Assembly: GCF_038066715.1 (NCBI RefSeq)
Contig: NZ_JBBUKT010000002.1
Span: 558,001-622,000, forward strand
Length of the DNA: 64,000 bases
Direction of reading: 5' to 3'
Origin: Luteolibacter sp. Y139
GTDB taxonomy: Bacteria > Verrucomicrobiota > Verrucomicrobiia > Verrucomicrobiales > Akkermansiaceae
This document shows positions 10,306 through 19,140 of the stretch, piece by piece. Each line of letters starts with the position of its first letter. Position 1 is the stretch's first letter. The notes beneath the pieces are model-generated. The model was not told the origin of the DNA. It saw only the letters and a program-made list of their open reading frames with translations, and made no database searches. A program made the translations under genes and the position numbers.

Positions 10306-11094
10306 TCAGGCCAACACCGGCCCGACCGCGGCGTGGCGGGTCAGGAATTCGTCGGCAAGGCCCATGTAGGCATTGGCACCGATACCGGTCGGATCGTGTT
10401 CGAAGATGGTCTTCGCGTAACTCGGCGCCTCACCCAGGCGGATGGTCCGCGGGATCACCGTGCGGTAAAGCGCTTCCGGGAAGTAGTTGCCGACTTCATC
10501 GACAACCTGTTTCGCCAGGTTGGTGCGGCCGTCGAACATCGTCATGACGATGCCTTCCAGCTTCAGCTCCGTGTTCGCGCCAGAATCGCGGATCTGATCG
10601 ATGACGTGGACGATTTTAGCCAAGCCTTCGAGGCCGAACCACTCGCACTGGAGCGGGATGAGGATTTCATCCGCCGCGGCTAGGGCGGAGGTCATCAGCA
10701 CGCCAAGCGACGGCGGTGTATCGAGAATGCAGACGTCGAACAGGTCGTTCGGCTTGAGTCCCTGAAGGTGGATGCGCAGGCGGGTGAGGTGGTCATCGCC
10801 GCGGGCGAGTTCGATTTCCACGCCGGCGAGATCCATGTGGGACGGGATCAGCGAGAGATTGTCGCGGCCGGTGGGGATGATCTTGTCGCGGACATTCGCC
10901 TGACCGAGCAGGGCGGGATAGACGGTGCCTTCGCCATCGCACTCGATGCCGAGACCGCTGGTGGTGTTCGCCTGCGGGTCGAGGTCGATCAATAGCACGC
11001 GTTGCCCGCGCAGGGCGAGGGCAGCGGAAAGGTTGAGCGCGGTGGTGGTTTTCCCCACGCCTCCTTTTTGATTGGCGACAGCAACGACTTTCAT
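10306..11094 (-). CDS. parA: ParA/Soj-family chromosome-partitioning ATPase
   Basis: 262 residues from the ATG at 11094. The first in-frame start further upstream adds a tail not typical of the family. The deviant Walker A box KGGVGKTTT lies near residue 10, the Walker A' motif is LLIDLDPQ, and Walker B is VCILDTPPSLG. Proteins of this family bind DNA non-specifically with ATP and are cycled by ParB. No parB or clear parS site is visible beside it, so it is either separated from its partner or an orphan ParA that positions another cargo. It is divergent from the xylanase-like gene and followed on the same strand by the giant beta-helix gene after 155 bases. Confidence 0.93.
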   Translation of the reverse strand: MKVVAVANQKGGVGKTTTALNLSAALALRGQRVLLIDLDPQANTTSGLGIECDGEGTVYPALLGQANVRDKIIPTGRDNLSLIPSHMDLAGVEIELARGDDHLTRLRIHLQGLKPNDLFDVCILDTPPSLGVLMTSALAAADEILIPLQCEWFGLEGLAKIVHVIDQIRDSGANTELKLEGIVMTMFDGRTNLAKQVVDEVGNYFPEALYRTVIPRTIRLGEAPSYAKTIFEHDPTGIGANAYMGLADEFLTRHAAVGPVLA

Positions 11095-11276
11095 GACGCG
11101 GCAAACAGCGGCGCGCAGTCTTCCGGGCTGGCGGCGTGGTGGCAAACAAAACCGCGATCTTGGCGGAATTCCCTCCTTCTCCCGCTCGCTTCGATCCGGA
11201 TTGCCCGCAGGACACGCTTTGCGCGTGCCGCCCGTATCATGAAATGATTAATTCGTGGCCGCCCAACCCGCGGATC

Positions 11277-13034
11277 ATGAAGCTCACGTCATTCCTCTTC
11301 TCCCTGCTGCCCGGGATTCTCGGGATGACCTTGCTTGCCGCAGAGCCGGTGACCGTCCCTTCCGGGGGAAGTGATTTGGCCGGGGAAGGGGCATCCTTGA
11401 AGGCCTATGCGGATCCTGCCCACGGCACTGCCACCAAGCGTGAGGGTGGGGGATGGAAGGTCGATGTGGCCCAGCCTGATGAGACCAAGGCATTCCTGGC
11501 GCAGGTTTCGATGGATTGCGGCGCCGACGCGCTCGCACCGGGGGAGATCGTAATGGCCTTGATCAAAGCCAAGTCCTCCGCGGGAACGGCATCGGTCGAG
11601 GCAAAGCTGCAGCTTGCCGATTCGCCCTACACGCCGGCTGCGCCAAGCAGCACGCTTGAGTTGGGCACCGAGATGAAGGAATTGCCGGTGGTCTTTCACG
11701 TGACCGATGCGATCGAGAAGGGTCATGCGATGCTGACGCTGCTGTGTGCGGCGAAGCAGCAGGCGGTGGAGGTGGATTCGGTCCGCGTCTTCCGCTATCC
11801 GGCCGGCACCGATACCTCCGGCTTCCCGCGAATCCGCCGCACCTATCCCGGCCGCGAGCCGGATGCGCCATGGCGGAAGGCCGCGCTGGAGCGGATCGAG
11901 CAACATCGCAAAGCTGACTTGTCGGTCAGTGTCCGCGGGGCGGATGGTAAGCCGCTCATTGGTGCCAAGGTCACCCTCACGTTGCGGAGACATGAGTTCG
12001 GCTTCGGCTCCGCGGTGACGGCCGAGCTTCTAACAGCCGAAACGGAGGATGCGCGGCGTTATCGAGAGATCGTCGACCGGTTGTTCAGTCGCGTGGTCTT
12101 CGAGAACGATCTCAAGGACTTCGGCTGGGAAACCGGCGCCGAGGGAAAAGACGAGCACAAGCAACAAATCGACCAGGCGTTCGGCTGGCTCGGACGACGG
12201 AAGATCGCGGTGCGTGGCCACTACCTGATGCAAGTCGCCGTGCCGCCGAACCTCACGGAGATGACAGATGCGGAGGCGATTCGCCGCCATTTTCTCGATA
12301 CGGCCCAGGAGCGCATCGACTTCGCCAGCGGCCGGGTTTGCGAATGGGATGTCGTCAATCACCCGGTCGCATGGAGCGGTGCGGACTTGCTCTCGAAACG
12401 GCCGGGATTGGAAAAGCTCGATCGCGAGATCTTCGGCTTGGCCTCGCGGGCGACCTCGCTTCCGTTCTTCGTCAATGAGGACCAAATCTTTCGTCCGGGT
12501 CGTCAGGCGGATGAAACGTTCGCCTACCTTGAAGCGCTCAAGCGCGATGGCTTCCGCGTCGATGGACTCGGCAATCAGGCGCATTTCGACGAGAGCTTCC
12601 TGCCTTCACCCGAGCAGCTTCTCGCCGTGACGGATCGCTTTGCGGCGGTAGTCCCGTGCCAGGAGGTCACCGAGTATGACATCGTCACGCAGGAGGACGA
12701 AGAACTGGCCGCCGACTACACGCGCGATACCTTGATCGCCTGCTTCAGCCATCCCGCCTACACTGGGTTCCTGCTGTGGGGATTCTGGGAGGGCCGTCAT
12801 TGGAAACCGGAGGCCGCCTCCTGGAACCGCGACTGGTCGATCCGCAAGCGCGGGGAAGTGCTGGAGGAATGGCTCGGCCGCCGCTGGACCACCCGTGTCA
12901 CGCTGACCACCGGGGAAAAAGGAATTGCCCGCTGGCGCGGGTTTCCCGGGTACTATCAGCTCGAGATGGGGGAGAAGCATCAGGAGTTCACCGTGTCCAA
13001 GGCTATCCCCTCGGCGGTGGTTGAGTTGCCCTGA
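11277..13034 (+). CDS. Exported GH10 xylanase-like protein with altered catalytic acid/base
   Basis: 585 residues from the ATG at 11277, giving signal peptide MKLTSFLFSLLPG through LLAAEP; the frame is open upstream but that part does not look like protein. An N-terminal carbohydrate-binding-like beta domain (about 25-190) precedes a GH10-type barrel (about 215-560). Landmarks: FGFGSAV, RGHYLMQV (usually RGHTLVWH), CEWDVVNHP, QAHFD, and the nucleophile strand EVTEYDI. The normal DVVNE acid/base Glu is His here (codon at 12360-12362), while the nucleophile Glu remains. The barrel family cleaves beta-1,4-xylan. This member may be inactive, use another residue, or act on another sugar. It stands alone; the next gene starts 50 bases later. 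Confidence 0.8.
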   Translation: MKLTSFLFSLLPGILGMTLLAAEPVTVPSGGSDLAGEGASLKAYADPAHGTATKREGGGWKVDVAQPDETKAFLAQVSMDCGADALAPGEIVMALIKAKSSAGTASVEAKLQLADSPYTPAAPSSTLELGTEMKELPVVFHVTDAIEKGHAMLTLLCAAKQQAVEVDSVRVFRYPAGTDTSGFPRIRRTYPGREPDAPWRKAALERIEQHRKADLSVSVRGADGKPLIGAKVTLTLRRHEFGFGSAVTAELLTAETEDARRYREIVDRLFSRVVFENDLKDFGWETGAEGKDEHKQQIDQAFGWLGRRKIAVRGHYLMQVAVPPNLTEMTDAEAIRRHFLDTAQERIDFASGRVCEWDVVNHPVAWSGADLLSKRPGLEKLDREIFGLASRATSLPFFVNEDQIFRPGRQADETFAYLEALKRDGFRVDGLGNQAHFDESFLPSPEQLLAVTDRFAAVVPCQEVTEYDIVTQEDEELAADYTRDTLIACFSHPAYTGFLLWGFWEGRHWKPEAASWNRDWSIRKRGEVLEEWLGRRWTTRVTLTTGEKGIARWRGFPGYYQLEMGEKHQEFTVSKAIPSAVVELP

Positions 13035-13084
13035 GAGGAATCTCGGCTCTTGCACGGAGGGGCCGCATCGCGGACGGATGGCTC

Positions 13085-14011
13085 GTGACCGAGGAATCCC
13101 AATCCCCGCCGACGCTGCAACGACGCATCGCACTTCTCCTGTGGCTGGTGCCGCTGGGGCTTGTTTTCACCAGTGGCATGGGCCTGTGGCTGCATTTCAA
13201 GGGCAAGGCCGCGGCGGAGCAAGCCGAGCAGGTGCGCTTCACCACGGCCATCGACGGAAAGCTACTGCAGGATGACATGGGCAAGATGCTCGGGTTTGTC
13301 GGTGAGCGCCATGTTTCCACCCCCGCCGGAGTCCAGGGACTCACCCGCGCGGAGGCTATGATCGAGGGCTCGCTCGGCCCGGCGAATGCGGGCTACAAGG
13401 TCGAGAAGATCTCGGGCCCGGAGATCGGGGAGACTCGCTGGCCCATCCTCATCGCCACCCTGCGTGGCAGTGATTCCAAGGCCGCGCCGCTGTGGATCGT
13501 GGCTCCTTATGATGCACGCCCGGGCTCCCCCGGTGCGGAGGCAAATGCCAGCGGCGTCGTCAGCGTGATGGCCGCTGCCCATGCCCTCGCAAATGCCTCG
13601 CCGAAGCTGACCGTCCATTTCGCCTTTGTGCCCCATGCCTACGATGCGGAGGCCCCGGTCATGGAACTTCAGGGGGAACTGGCCGAGCAGATCGGCAAAG
13701 CGGGCACCGTGCTTGTCGTCGAGGCCATGGGCGCGGCGGAGAAGCTCATGATCAGCTCGCGTGATGCCGGGAATGCGGCACTCCGCCAAGCGACAGGTCT
13801 CGGCGAGGTCGTGGGGGCGGAATCGATCTGCCTGGAGGATGACTTCGATTTGTCCTCCACCTTGTTCGAGTTCGGCCTGCCCACCGCCCGGGTTTCTACC
13901 CGGCGGGTGGTGAAGGCGGACGAAGCCGATGACACGGCCCCGGATGCGGCGGTTCATGCCGCCGCAACACGCGCTTTGGTGACTCTGATCGAAAGATTAT
14001 CAGGCTCATGA
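13085..14011 (+). CDS. Membrane-anchored M28-like protein lacking zinc ligands
   Basis: 308 residues from a GTG at 13085 (no ATG in frame nearby). An N-terminal membrane anchor (about 15-38) precedes an M28 aminopeptidase-like fold: LWIVAPYDARPG where active enzymes have a GAHYD motif, and GAEANASGVVSVMAAAHAL where they have GADDNASG. The Glu-Glu pair position reads HAYDAEA. First-shell His, Asp and Glu ligands are therefore mostly missing, although the surrounding fold motifs and a conserved NASG remain. This points to a non-catalytic relative, perhaps a binding or scaffolding protein in the periplasm. It lies between the GH10-like gene and tRNA-Ala. Confidence 0.65.
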   Translation: MTEESQSPPTLQRRIALLLWLVPLGLVFTSGMGLWLHFKGKAAAEQAEQVRFTTAIDGKLLQDDMGKMLGFVGERHVSTPAGVQGLTRAEAMIEGSLGPANAGYKVEKISGPEIGETRWPILIATLRGSDSKAAPLWIVAPYDARPGSPGAEANASGVVSVMAAAHALANASPKLTVHFAFVPHAYDAEAPVMELQGELAEQIGKAGTVLVVEAMGAAEKLMISSRDAGNAALRQATGLGEVVGAESICLEDDFDLSSTLFEFGLPTARVSTRRVVKADEADDTAPDAAVHAAATRALVTLIERLSGS

Positions 14012-14021
14012 AAAAAACCTC

Positions 14022-14050
14022 TTGCACGGCTCGGAGGTAACCCCTACCAA
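14022..14050 (+). promoter_or_regulatory. Candidate promoter of tRNA-Ala
   Basis: A TTGCAC (-35 like) at 14022-14027 and TACCAA (-10 like) at 14045-14050 are separated by 17 bases and lie about 40 bases before the mature tRNA. The -10 match is weak (T, A and A of TATAAT), so this rests mostly on spacing and location. Confidence 0.35.
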
Positions 14051-14058
14051 GCGCGCCA

Positions 14059-14075
14059 CCTCGCCGTTGGCGAGG
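14059..14075 (+). other. Hairpin in the tRNA-Ala leader
   Basis: A perfect 7-bp inverted repeat, CCTCGCC-GTT-GGCGAGG, lies 13 bases before the mature tRNA. There is no T-run, so it is not a standard terminator. It may be a processing signal for the 5' leader or the end of the preceding gene's transcript. Confidence 0.5.
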
Positions 14076-14088
14076 CGACAGGACACGA

Positions 14089-14161
14089 GGGGCATTAGCT
14101 CAGTTGGTAGAGCACTTGCATGGCATGCAAGGGGTCAGCGGTTCGAATCCGCTATGCTCCA
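14089..14161 (+). tRNA. tRNA-Ala (anticodon GGC)
   Basis: A 73-base cloverleaf. The acceptor stem GGGGCAT/ATGCTCC contains the G3:U70 wobble pair that identifies alanine tRNA, the D arm is GCTC/GAGC, and the anticodon stem CTTGC/GCAAG holds loop ATGGCAT (anticodon GGC, reads GCC/GCU). The variable loop is short, the T arm is AGCGG-TTCGAAT-CCGCT, and the discriminator is A. The CCA end is not encoded (the sequence continues CTCC), so it must be added by nucleotidyltransferase. It stands alone, not in a tRNA cluster. Confidence 0.97.
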
Positions 14162-14306
14162 CTCCTCCAGTCCTCGCCACCTTCTTCTTCCCGAAGGTGC
14201 TTTTTCCCCACGAAGATTCATCGCGGTGGGCATTGATCGATCGGCGTGAGCCACATTCCGGGATTTGGGCTTGGAAGAACACCCTCTCGTCGGGCTCAAT
14301 CACGGC

Positions 14307-14750
14307 ATGTTTAGCGCCAGCAAGCTTTCCGAGGAACAGAAGTCCGCCCTGCACCGCTGGGCCGCCGATGGCGCCAGCATCGCCGACCTCCAGAAGCACC
14401 TGAAGGACGAGTTCGACATCGGCATCACTTACATGGATGCCCGCTTCCTGGTGCTTGATCTTGGCATCGAACTCTTGGAAGCACCGAAGGAGGAAAAGAA
14501 ACCGGAAGACGAGGCGCCCAAGCCAGTGCCGACCGGGACCGTGGAAGTGACCATGGACGGCCTTGCGCTGCCCGGTGCGCTGGTTTCAGGCAAGGTGGTT
14601 TTTTCCGACGGCGAGTCCGCCATTTGGATGCTCGATCATCAAGGCCGTCCCGGTCTCGATCCCGACACGCCGGGCTATCGTCCGACGCAGGAGGATGTCA
14701 TCGACTTCCAGAAGCAACTTTCTGAAATGATCCGGAAGAAGGGCTACTAA
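14307..14750 (+). CDS. Small acidic conserved-type protein of unknown function
   Basis: 147 residues from the ATG at 14307. The N-terminal half (about 1-50) is helical and reads like a helix-turn-helix (EEQKSALHRWAADGASIADLQ, then YMDARFLV). A charged linker (KEEKKPEDEAPKP) follows, then a small beta domain (TGTVEVTMDGLALPGALVSGKVVFSDG) that ends in a helix rich in Lys. No signal peptide or membrane helix is visible, so it is probably cytoplasmic. I do not recognise a named family. The HTH-like start suggests nucleic-acid binding but this is a guess. Confidence 0.75.
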   Translation: MFSASKLSEEQKSALHRWAADGASIADLQKHLKDEFDIGITYMDARFLVLDLGIELLEAPKEEKKPEDEAPKPVPTGTVEVTMDGLALPGALVSGKVVFSDGESAIWMLDHQGRPGLDPDTPGYRPTQEDVIDFQKQLSEMIRKKGY

Positions 14751-14829
14751 GCGGACGATCGAGCACCGCTGGTCCCGATTGTGAAATATTTATGTAGAGA
14801 CTGTTTATCCTTGATGGGAAGACAACTGG

Positions 14830-14844
14830 CCGCCTAAGAGGCGG
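14830..14844 (+). promoter_or_regulatory. Hairpin covering the ribosome binding site of the next gene
   Basis: CCGCCT-AAG-AGGCGG forms a 6-bp stem with a 3-base loop ending two bases before the ATG at 14847. The only Shine-Dalgarno-like run (AGAGG) lies in the loop and 3' arm, so folding would hide it. This could regulate translation or be chance. Confidence 0.4.
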
Positions 14845-14846
14845 TC

Positions 14847-15290
14847 ATGTCTCGACTTAAGATTGCAGCTATCCTCGCTCTCGTCATTGGTCCTTGTCTT
14901 GCCTTCGTAGGCTTCAAGGAAAGGCAACGCATCGGGAAGATCGAAAAGGACGGCGTGGAAGTCGCGGGAATACCCACGGGCGGCCGAATCGAGACTGGTC
15001 GCAAGGGCGGCAAGACCCACAGGATCACCGTCACGTATCCTGCCGGCGGCCCACCCAACGCGACGTCCAAGGAATTCAAGGTCACGGGTGATTTCTTTGA
15101 ATCCATCTCCAGCGGTGAAACCATCACAGCGGACACCGTGAAGGTGAAGATGCTCGCGGATCAACCGGAGGAAGCGTTCATCGTGGACGGTTCGGATGAT
15201 GACCGTGTGCTGTTCCCGGTTGGCCTTGCCGCCTTCGCTCTGGGTGGGGTTGGCACTGCCTCCATGTTCCGCAAGGGACGCCAAGGCTGA
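14847..15290 (+). CDS. Two-helix membrane protein, DUF3592-like
   Basis: 147 residues from the ATG at 14847. An N-terminal membrane helix (about 5-22, AAILALVIGPCLAFVGF) is followed by an extracytoplasmic beta domain with the pattern seen in DUF3592 proteins (GVEVAGIPTGGRIE, then a THRITVTYPAGG strand and a VTGDFFE turn). A second helix near the C-terminus (about 122-140, VLFPVGLAAFALGGVG) precedes a short basic tail. The start lies right after a hairpin that could mask the ribosome binding site. A strong terminator follows 20 bases after the stop. The function of the family is not known. Confidence 0.75.
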   Translation: MSRLKIAAILALVIGPCLAFVGFKERQRIGKIEKDGVEVAGIPTGGRIETGRKGGKTHRITVTYPAGGPPNATSKEFKVTGDFFESISSGETITADTVKVKMLADQPEEAFIVDGSDDDRVLFPVGLAAFALGGVGTASMFRKGRQG

Positions 15291-15310
15291 TCACCAGCTA
15301 CTTTCAAGAA

Positions 15311-15345
15311 GGCCCGGCGGGAAATCCTGCCGGGCCTCTTTCTTT
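15311..15345 (+). terminator. Rho-independent terminator shared by convergent genes
   Basis: GGCCCGGCGG-GAAAT-CCTGCCGGGCC forms a GC-rich stem of about 10-11 bp with one wobble, followed by CTCTTTCTTT. It lies between the convergent ends of the DUF3592-like gene (15290) and the sugar dehydrogenase fusion (15357). The minus strand reads TTCTTG after the stem, so it may work both ways. Confidence 0.85.
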
Positions 15346-15356
15346 GCGGGAACGGG

Positions 15357-18300
15357 TCAGTTTTCCAGCAGCTCGACTCGGAAGAACTTCTTCGGATCAG
15401 CGGCGGGAAAGGCAATTTCAACCAACCCGCCGGCGACAGGCAGGCCTTGGTTCTGCGGCACGTCCCATGGCATCCAGCTTCCAAGATTGTCGGAGGTGTC
15501 GATGCGGAACGAGCGGTTCACTGGCAGGGTGAAGCTCAGCTTTGAGGGAGGCGAGGAGGTGACGGGTCGGAAGGCGCTCGTGCCATTGTGAGGATCGGTG
15601 CCCGCAAGGAACTCGTCGCGATTATTGAGTCCGTCACCATCAGCATCGGCGGCGGGATCGCCGGACGGATCATTGTCGGGTTCGAAGTTCGAATTACGCC
15701 AGGCATCGTAGGTTTGGCGGGCAGCGAGTTCGCCGTTGATCCAGTTGGTTACGAGCGTGACGTTGGCGGAGTCGATGACATTGCTCGCAAGCGGCGGCAT
15801 GCGGGTGAAGCCGCCGGTGACGGCCATGCGATGGAGGACGATCGAATGCGCGGTGTCACCGGGAACGACCAGCTTGTTCAATGGATCGCTGCCGCTATTG
15901 GCGGCGCTGCCGTTCACCAGCAGTGTCTGGGCCAGCGTCAGCTCCGGACGGCCGTCCCAGGACGGGGGACCGGTGCCGCCGCTCTTGTGGCAGTAGGAAC
16001 AGTTTACGGCTAGATAGGATCGCACGCGGGCTTCCAGCGAATAGGCGGTTTCCGTCGGTCGCAGATGGCGCGGCAGCAGGTTCGGCGAGCCGGGGTTGTT
16101 TGTGAAGTAGCCTTGCTGCTGGAGCGTGGTGAGCTGGTTGCCGGTGAAGCCGAGCATGTCGCTGCTCAGATTGAGCTGGCGGGTGTTGAAGGAGAGCGCA
16201 TGGCCTGCCTGCGAGGTGTGGCAGATCATGCACTCCGCGCGGCTGGGAATGTGCCAGGTCTGAGGAACCGTATTGCCATTGTCGGTGATGTTGAGCGCGA
16301 AATCGATACCGCCGTCCTCGACCAGCGTGGCTTCGGTGCCGGCATCGTTCCAGCGATAGCTCACGCCGTAAGCACCACTGGCGTTCTTCACGATGAGGCG
16401 CGTTTCGATGCGCTTCTTGCTGGCAGGCACGCCGCGCTGCATCTCCATGTCGAAATGCTTCACCCAAATCGTGCCGGTCGGTAGCGTCCATAGGCCATCC
16501 TTGGACCAGACAAACTGCGAGGTGCCGTTCGGGATCACCATCCAACGCCGCTTGATGGCGTTATCGCTCCAGAATGGCAGATTCACGTCGTAGGGGACCA
16601 GGCCCGGCGATGGCGAAAGGTCGCTGAGATCCGCGAACAGGCCGGTGGCGGAAAGTGTCGCGGGATAGGTATTCGCGACCGTAGAGGTCGTTAGCCGCCG
16701 GACGATGCCGTCGCCGATGTCGGCGAGCAAGATGTCCTGATTCGACGGATCGTAGCCGAAGGCCGCGATGTTGCCTTCACCGGCAAGGCGCTGGACGTTT
16801 GTGCCATTCAGGTCCATCGCCCAGATGTTTCCGGATTCATGGTCGCCGAAGATGTACTTCCCGGTTAGCGCGCCGATGCGGGTGCCGCGATAGACTCGCC
16901 CGCCGGTGACGGCCCTCCCTCCGAAGTCACCGTCCCGCCCGTAGTCGTAAACCGGGCCGGTGTGATAGGCGGTGAGGAAATTGGCGGGCATGGTCGGGTT
17001 CGTGGTGCGCGGCCCCGCGATCGTTCCTTCGCGATAGACCCAGCCGTAGTTCCCACCGCGGGTGATGATGTCCACTTCCTCGCGCGCGCTCTGTCCGACA
17101 TCACCGCACCACAGGGCCCCAGTCGCGGGATCGAAGCCCATGCGCCAGGGATTCCGCAGGCCAGTGGCCCAGAACTCGCGGCGCACGGTGCCGGTCACCG
17201 TGCTGCCATTGTAAGTTCCGTTCCAGTCGCCGCCGAGTGCCACCGTCACGAAGGGATTGGTCTTCGGAATGGCGAAGGCGGCTACGCCCGAGTAGAGCGG
17301 AATCGAAGCATGGGTGGTAGGCTCGACGCTGTTCGCCATGTTTCGGTCCACGTCGATACGGAGGATACCGGAAAAGAGATCCTTGTTGATGAGCTGGCTG
17401 TTGAAGGTGGGATCGTCGTTGCCATTTCCTTCGTCTCCGACGGAAATGTAGAGGTAGCCATCCTGAGGCCCGAAGTGAAGGTCGCCGCCATTGTGGTTAT
17501 CAAACTCGTCGCGCTGCTCGATGAGGATGCGCTCGGTGGTCGTGTCAGCGGCGTTGGGATTTCCCGCCTGGGTGGTGAACCGCGAGACCCGCTGGTAGCG
17601 CAGGCCGCTCTTGATCACCGAATAGGAGATGAAGAAGAAGCGGTTGGTCGCGTAGTTGGGATGAAAGGCCAGGCCTAACAGGCCGCACTCGGAACTGGTC
17701 TCGATGGTTTCGCTCTTGGTGGTGAGGTAGCCGGACAGATCCAGGAAGACGCTGGAAGTCGGGGACGCTGCCGTGACATTCGGAACCACCTTCAGCTGCC
17801 CGCCCTTTTCGCAGACGAACAGCCGCTGCGTCTCACCCGGCGGGGTGACCAGACAGAGCGGCTGGCTGAAGGTGAGCGTGCCCAGCGCATTCGGTAGCGA
17901 GTAGGCGGTGGCTGGCGGTGAAGCCGGGACATTCAACGCTGCATTCGCGATCTTCAGCGAGCTCGAGAACGTGATCGTGACCGTGCCGGTGGATGTTTGC
18001 CCGGTGCTATTGGAAATACGGTAGGTGAAGCTGTCGCCGGCCGGGGTCCCGGTGGTGTGGGTGTAGAGGATGGTTCCATCAGGGGAAACCGTTGCCGTGC
18101 CGGAGGCCGGAGGGCTTTCCACGATGAGCGAGGACCGGACGATCTCGCCGGAGTCGTTGGCCAATACGTTCAGCTTGGCCTTCTTTCCGTAAAGCATCGT
18201 CACCACATCCGCAGTCACGGAGGGCGCGGGAAAATTCGCGTCGGGTCCTGCTGCCGTGTTGGCCGAGATCTGCGCTTGGCTCAGTGCGTAGTCGTAGAGA

Positions 18301-19040
18301 CGGACTTCGTTGTAGGTGATGTTCGAATTCGAATCGTCCGAATACTGCGAACGCCCCAGCCAGTTGTTGACGTCGTTCAGTTCGTTGAGGCGGAAGTTGG
18401 TGTCGACGAAGGCGACTTGGCTGCCATTGCGATACCAAGTCCATCGTCCACCGGTGGCGGCATTTGCTCCCACACCCGCCTGAAAGGTGGCGACGTAGTG
18501 GTACTGAGTGCCGGCCGTGGTCGCGAGCGTGCTGTCGGCACCCAATTCAGCCGCCCCGTCATTGCGGGCGACCAGCTTCTTGTCGTTGAAGGTGGTCCCG
18601 CGACATTCGGCGATCATCAGGTCGTCGCGGGAATTGGTCCCGCCTCCTGGAGCACCGGCGCTATTGCCGATCTCGCCGGTGCCTGAGGTATTCATGCTGC
18701 CGAAGTCGAACAACCGCTGCCAATTCTTCGCCGAGACCGGTATGGCCCAGATTTCGACGGTCATGTTCGTCTTTGACGAGACGATGCCATTCGGCAGGTC
18801 TAGATAGGCGGAGATCGTGGCTGCGGCCACGTTTCCATTCGACGTGCCGGGAAGTGTGACCACGGTGCCATTCCTCACCGCCCCGGCCCCGACGATAGTC
18901 GCCGGAGCAGCGGAAATGACGTCGGTGATGACCGTGCCATTGGTTTGATTGCCCGTGGTATTGAACGTCCACCGGTGGGTGACCGTCTGGGCTTCAGCGG
19001 AGGCCAGCAGGCCGAGGAGAAGGAGCGCTTTCCGGGACAT
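15357..19040 (-). CDS. Exported LamG / sugar dehydrogenase / diheme cytochrome fusion
   Basis: 1227 residues from the ATG at 19040 (MSRKALLLLGLLASAEAQ signal peptide). Order: LamG-like domain (about 20-255), an Ig/cadherin-like linker (about 260-350, YGKKAKLNVLANDSG), a glucose/sorbosone dehydrogenase-type six-bladed propeller (about 375-770; HNGGDLHFG, GDEGNG, GLRNPWRMGFD, YGWVYREG), then a cytochrome-type region resembling the TIGR03806/SO_2930 family. That region has CxxCH motifs at 937-941 (CMICH) and 1014-1018 (CSYCH). The tail ends in a small beta domain (FRIDTSDNLGSW, FFRVELLEN). The likely role is periplasmic oxidation of a sugar or alcohol with electrons passed to covalently bound heme; the quinone cofactor is family knowledge, not seen here. 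It is paralogous to the next gene. Confidence 0.87.
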   Translation of the reverse strand: MSRKALLLLGLLASAEAQTVTHRWTFNTTGNQTNGTVITDVISAAPATIVGAGAVRNGTVVTLPGTSNGNVAAATISAYLDLPNGIVSSKTNMTVEIWAIPVSAKNWQRLFDFGSMNTSGTGEIGNSAGAPGGGTNSRDDLMIAECRGTTFNDKKLVARNDGAAELGADSTLATTAGTQYHYVATFQAGVGANAATGGRWTWYRNGSQVAFVDTNFRLNELNDVNNWLGRSQYSDDSNSNITYNEVRLYDYALSQAQISANTAAGPDANFPAPSVTADVVTMLYGKKAKLNVLANDSGEIVRSSLIVESPPASGTATVSPDGTILYTHTTGTPAGDSFTYRISNSTGQTSTGTVTITFSSSLKIANAALNVPASPPATAYSLPNALGTLTFSQPLCLVTPPGETQRLFVCEKGGQLKVVPNVTAASPTSSVFLDLSGYLTTKSETIETSSECGLLGLAFHPNYATNRFFFISYSVIKSGLRYQRVSRFTTQAGNPNAADTTTERILIEQRDEFDNHNGGDLHFGPQDGYLYISVGDEGNGNDDPTFNSQLINKDLFSGILRIDVDRNMANSVEPTTHASIPLYSGVAAFAIPKTNPFVTVALGGDWNGTYNGSTVTGTVRREFWATGLRNPWRMGFDPATGALWCGDVGQSAREEVDIITRGGNYGWVYREGTIAGPRTTNPTMPANFLTAYHTGPVYDYGRDGDFGGRAVTGGRVYRGTRIGALTGKYIFGDHESGNIWAMDLNGTNVQRLAGEGNIAAFGYDPSNQDILLADIGDGIVRRLTTSTVANTYPATLSATGLFADLSDLSPSPGLVPYDVNLPFWSDNAIKRRWMVIPNGTSQFVWSKDGLWTLPTGTIWVKHFDMEMQRGVPASKKRIETRLIVKNASGAYGVSYRWNDAGTEATLVEDGGIDFALNITDNGNTVPQTWHIPSRAECMICHTSQAGHALSFNTRQLNLSSDMLGFTGNQLTTLQQQGYFTNNPGSPNLLPRHLRPTETAYSLEARVRSYLAVNCSYCHKSGGTGPPSWDGRPELTLAQTLLVNGSAANSGSDPLNKLVVPGDTAHSIVLHRMAVTGGFTRMPPLASNVIDSANVTLVTNWINGELAARQTYDAWRNSNFEPDNDPSGDPAADADGDGLNNRDEFLAGTDPHNGTSAFRPVTSSPPSKLSFTLPVNRSFRIDTSDNLGSWMPWDVPQNQGLPVAGGLVEIAFPAADPKKFFRVELLEN

Positions 19041-19140
19041 CGGCCGGGACGATAGGCGCATTCCGCGGGAAGGCAAAAGACTTCCGGTGACGGATGGGGT
19101 GAAGTTGCTTGAAAGAGATGCCGCGTCGCTCGCGAACGGC

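Noticed and set aside
14012-14306. Possible tRNA-associated integration site
   Set aside because: No direct repeat of the tRNA end and no integrase nearby; the tRNA stands alone in ordinary sequence.
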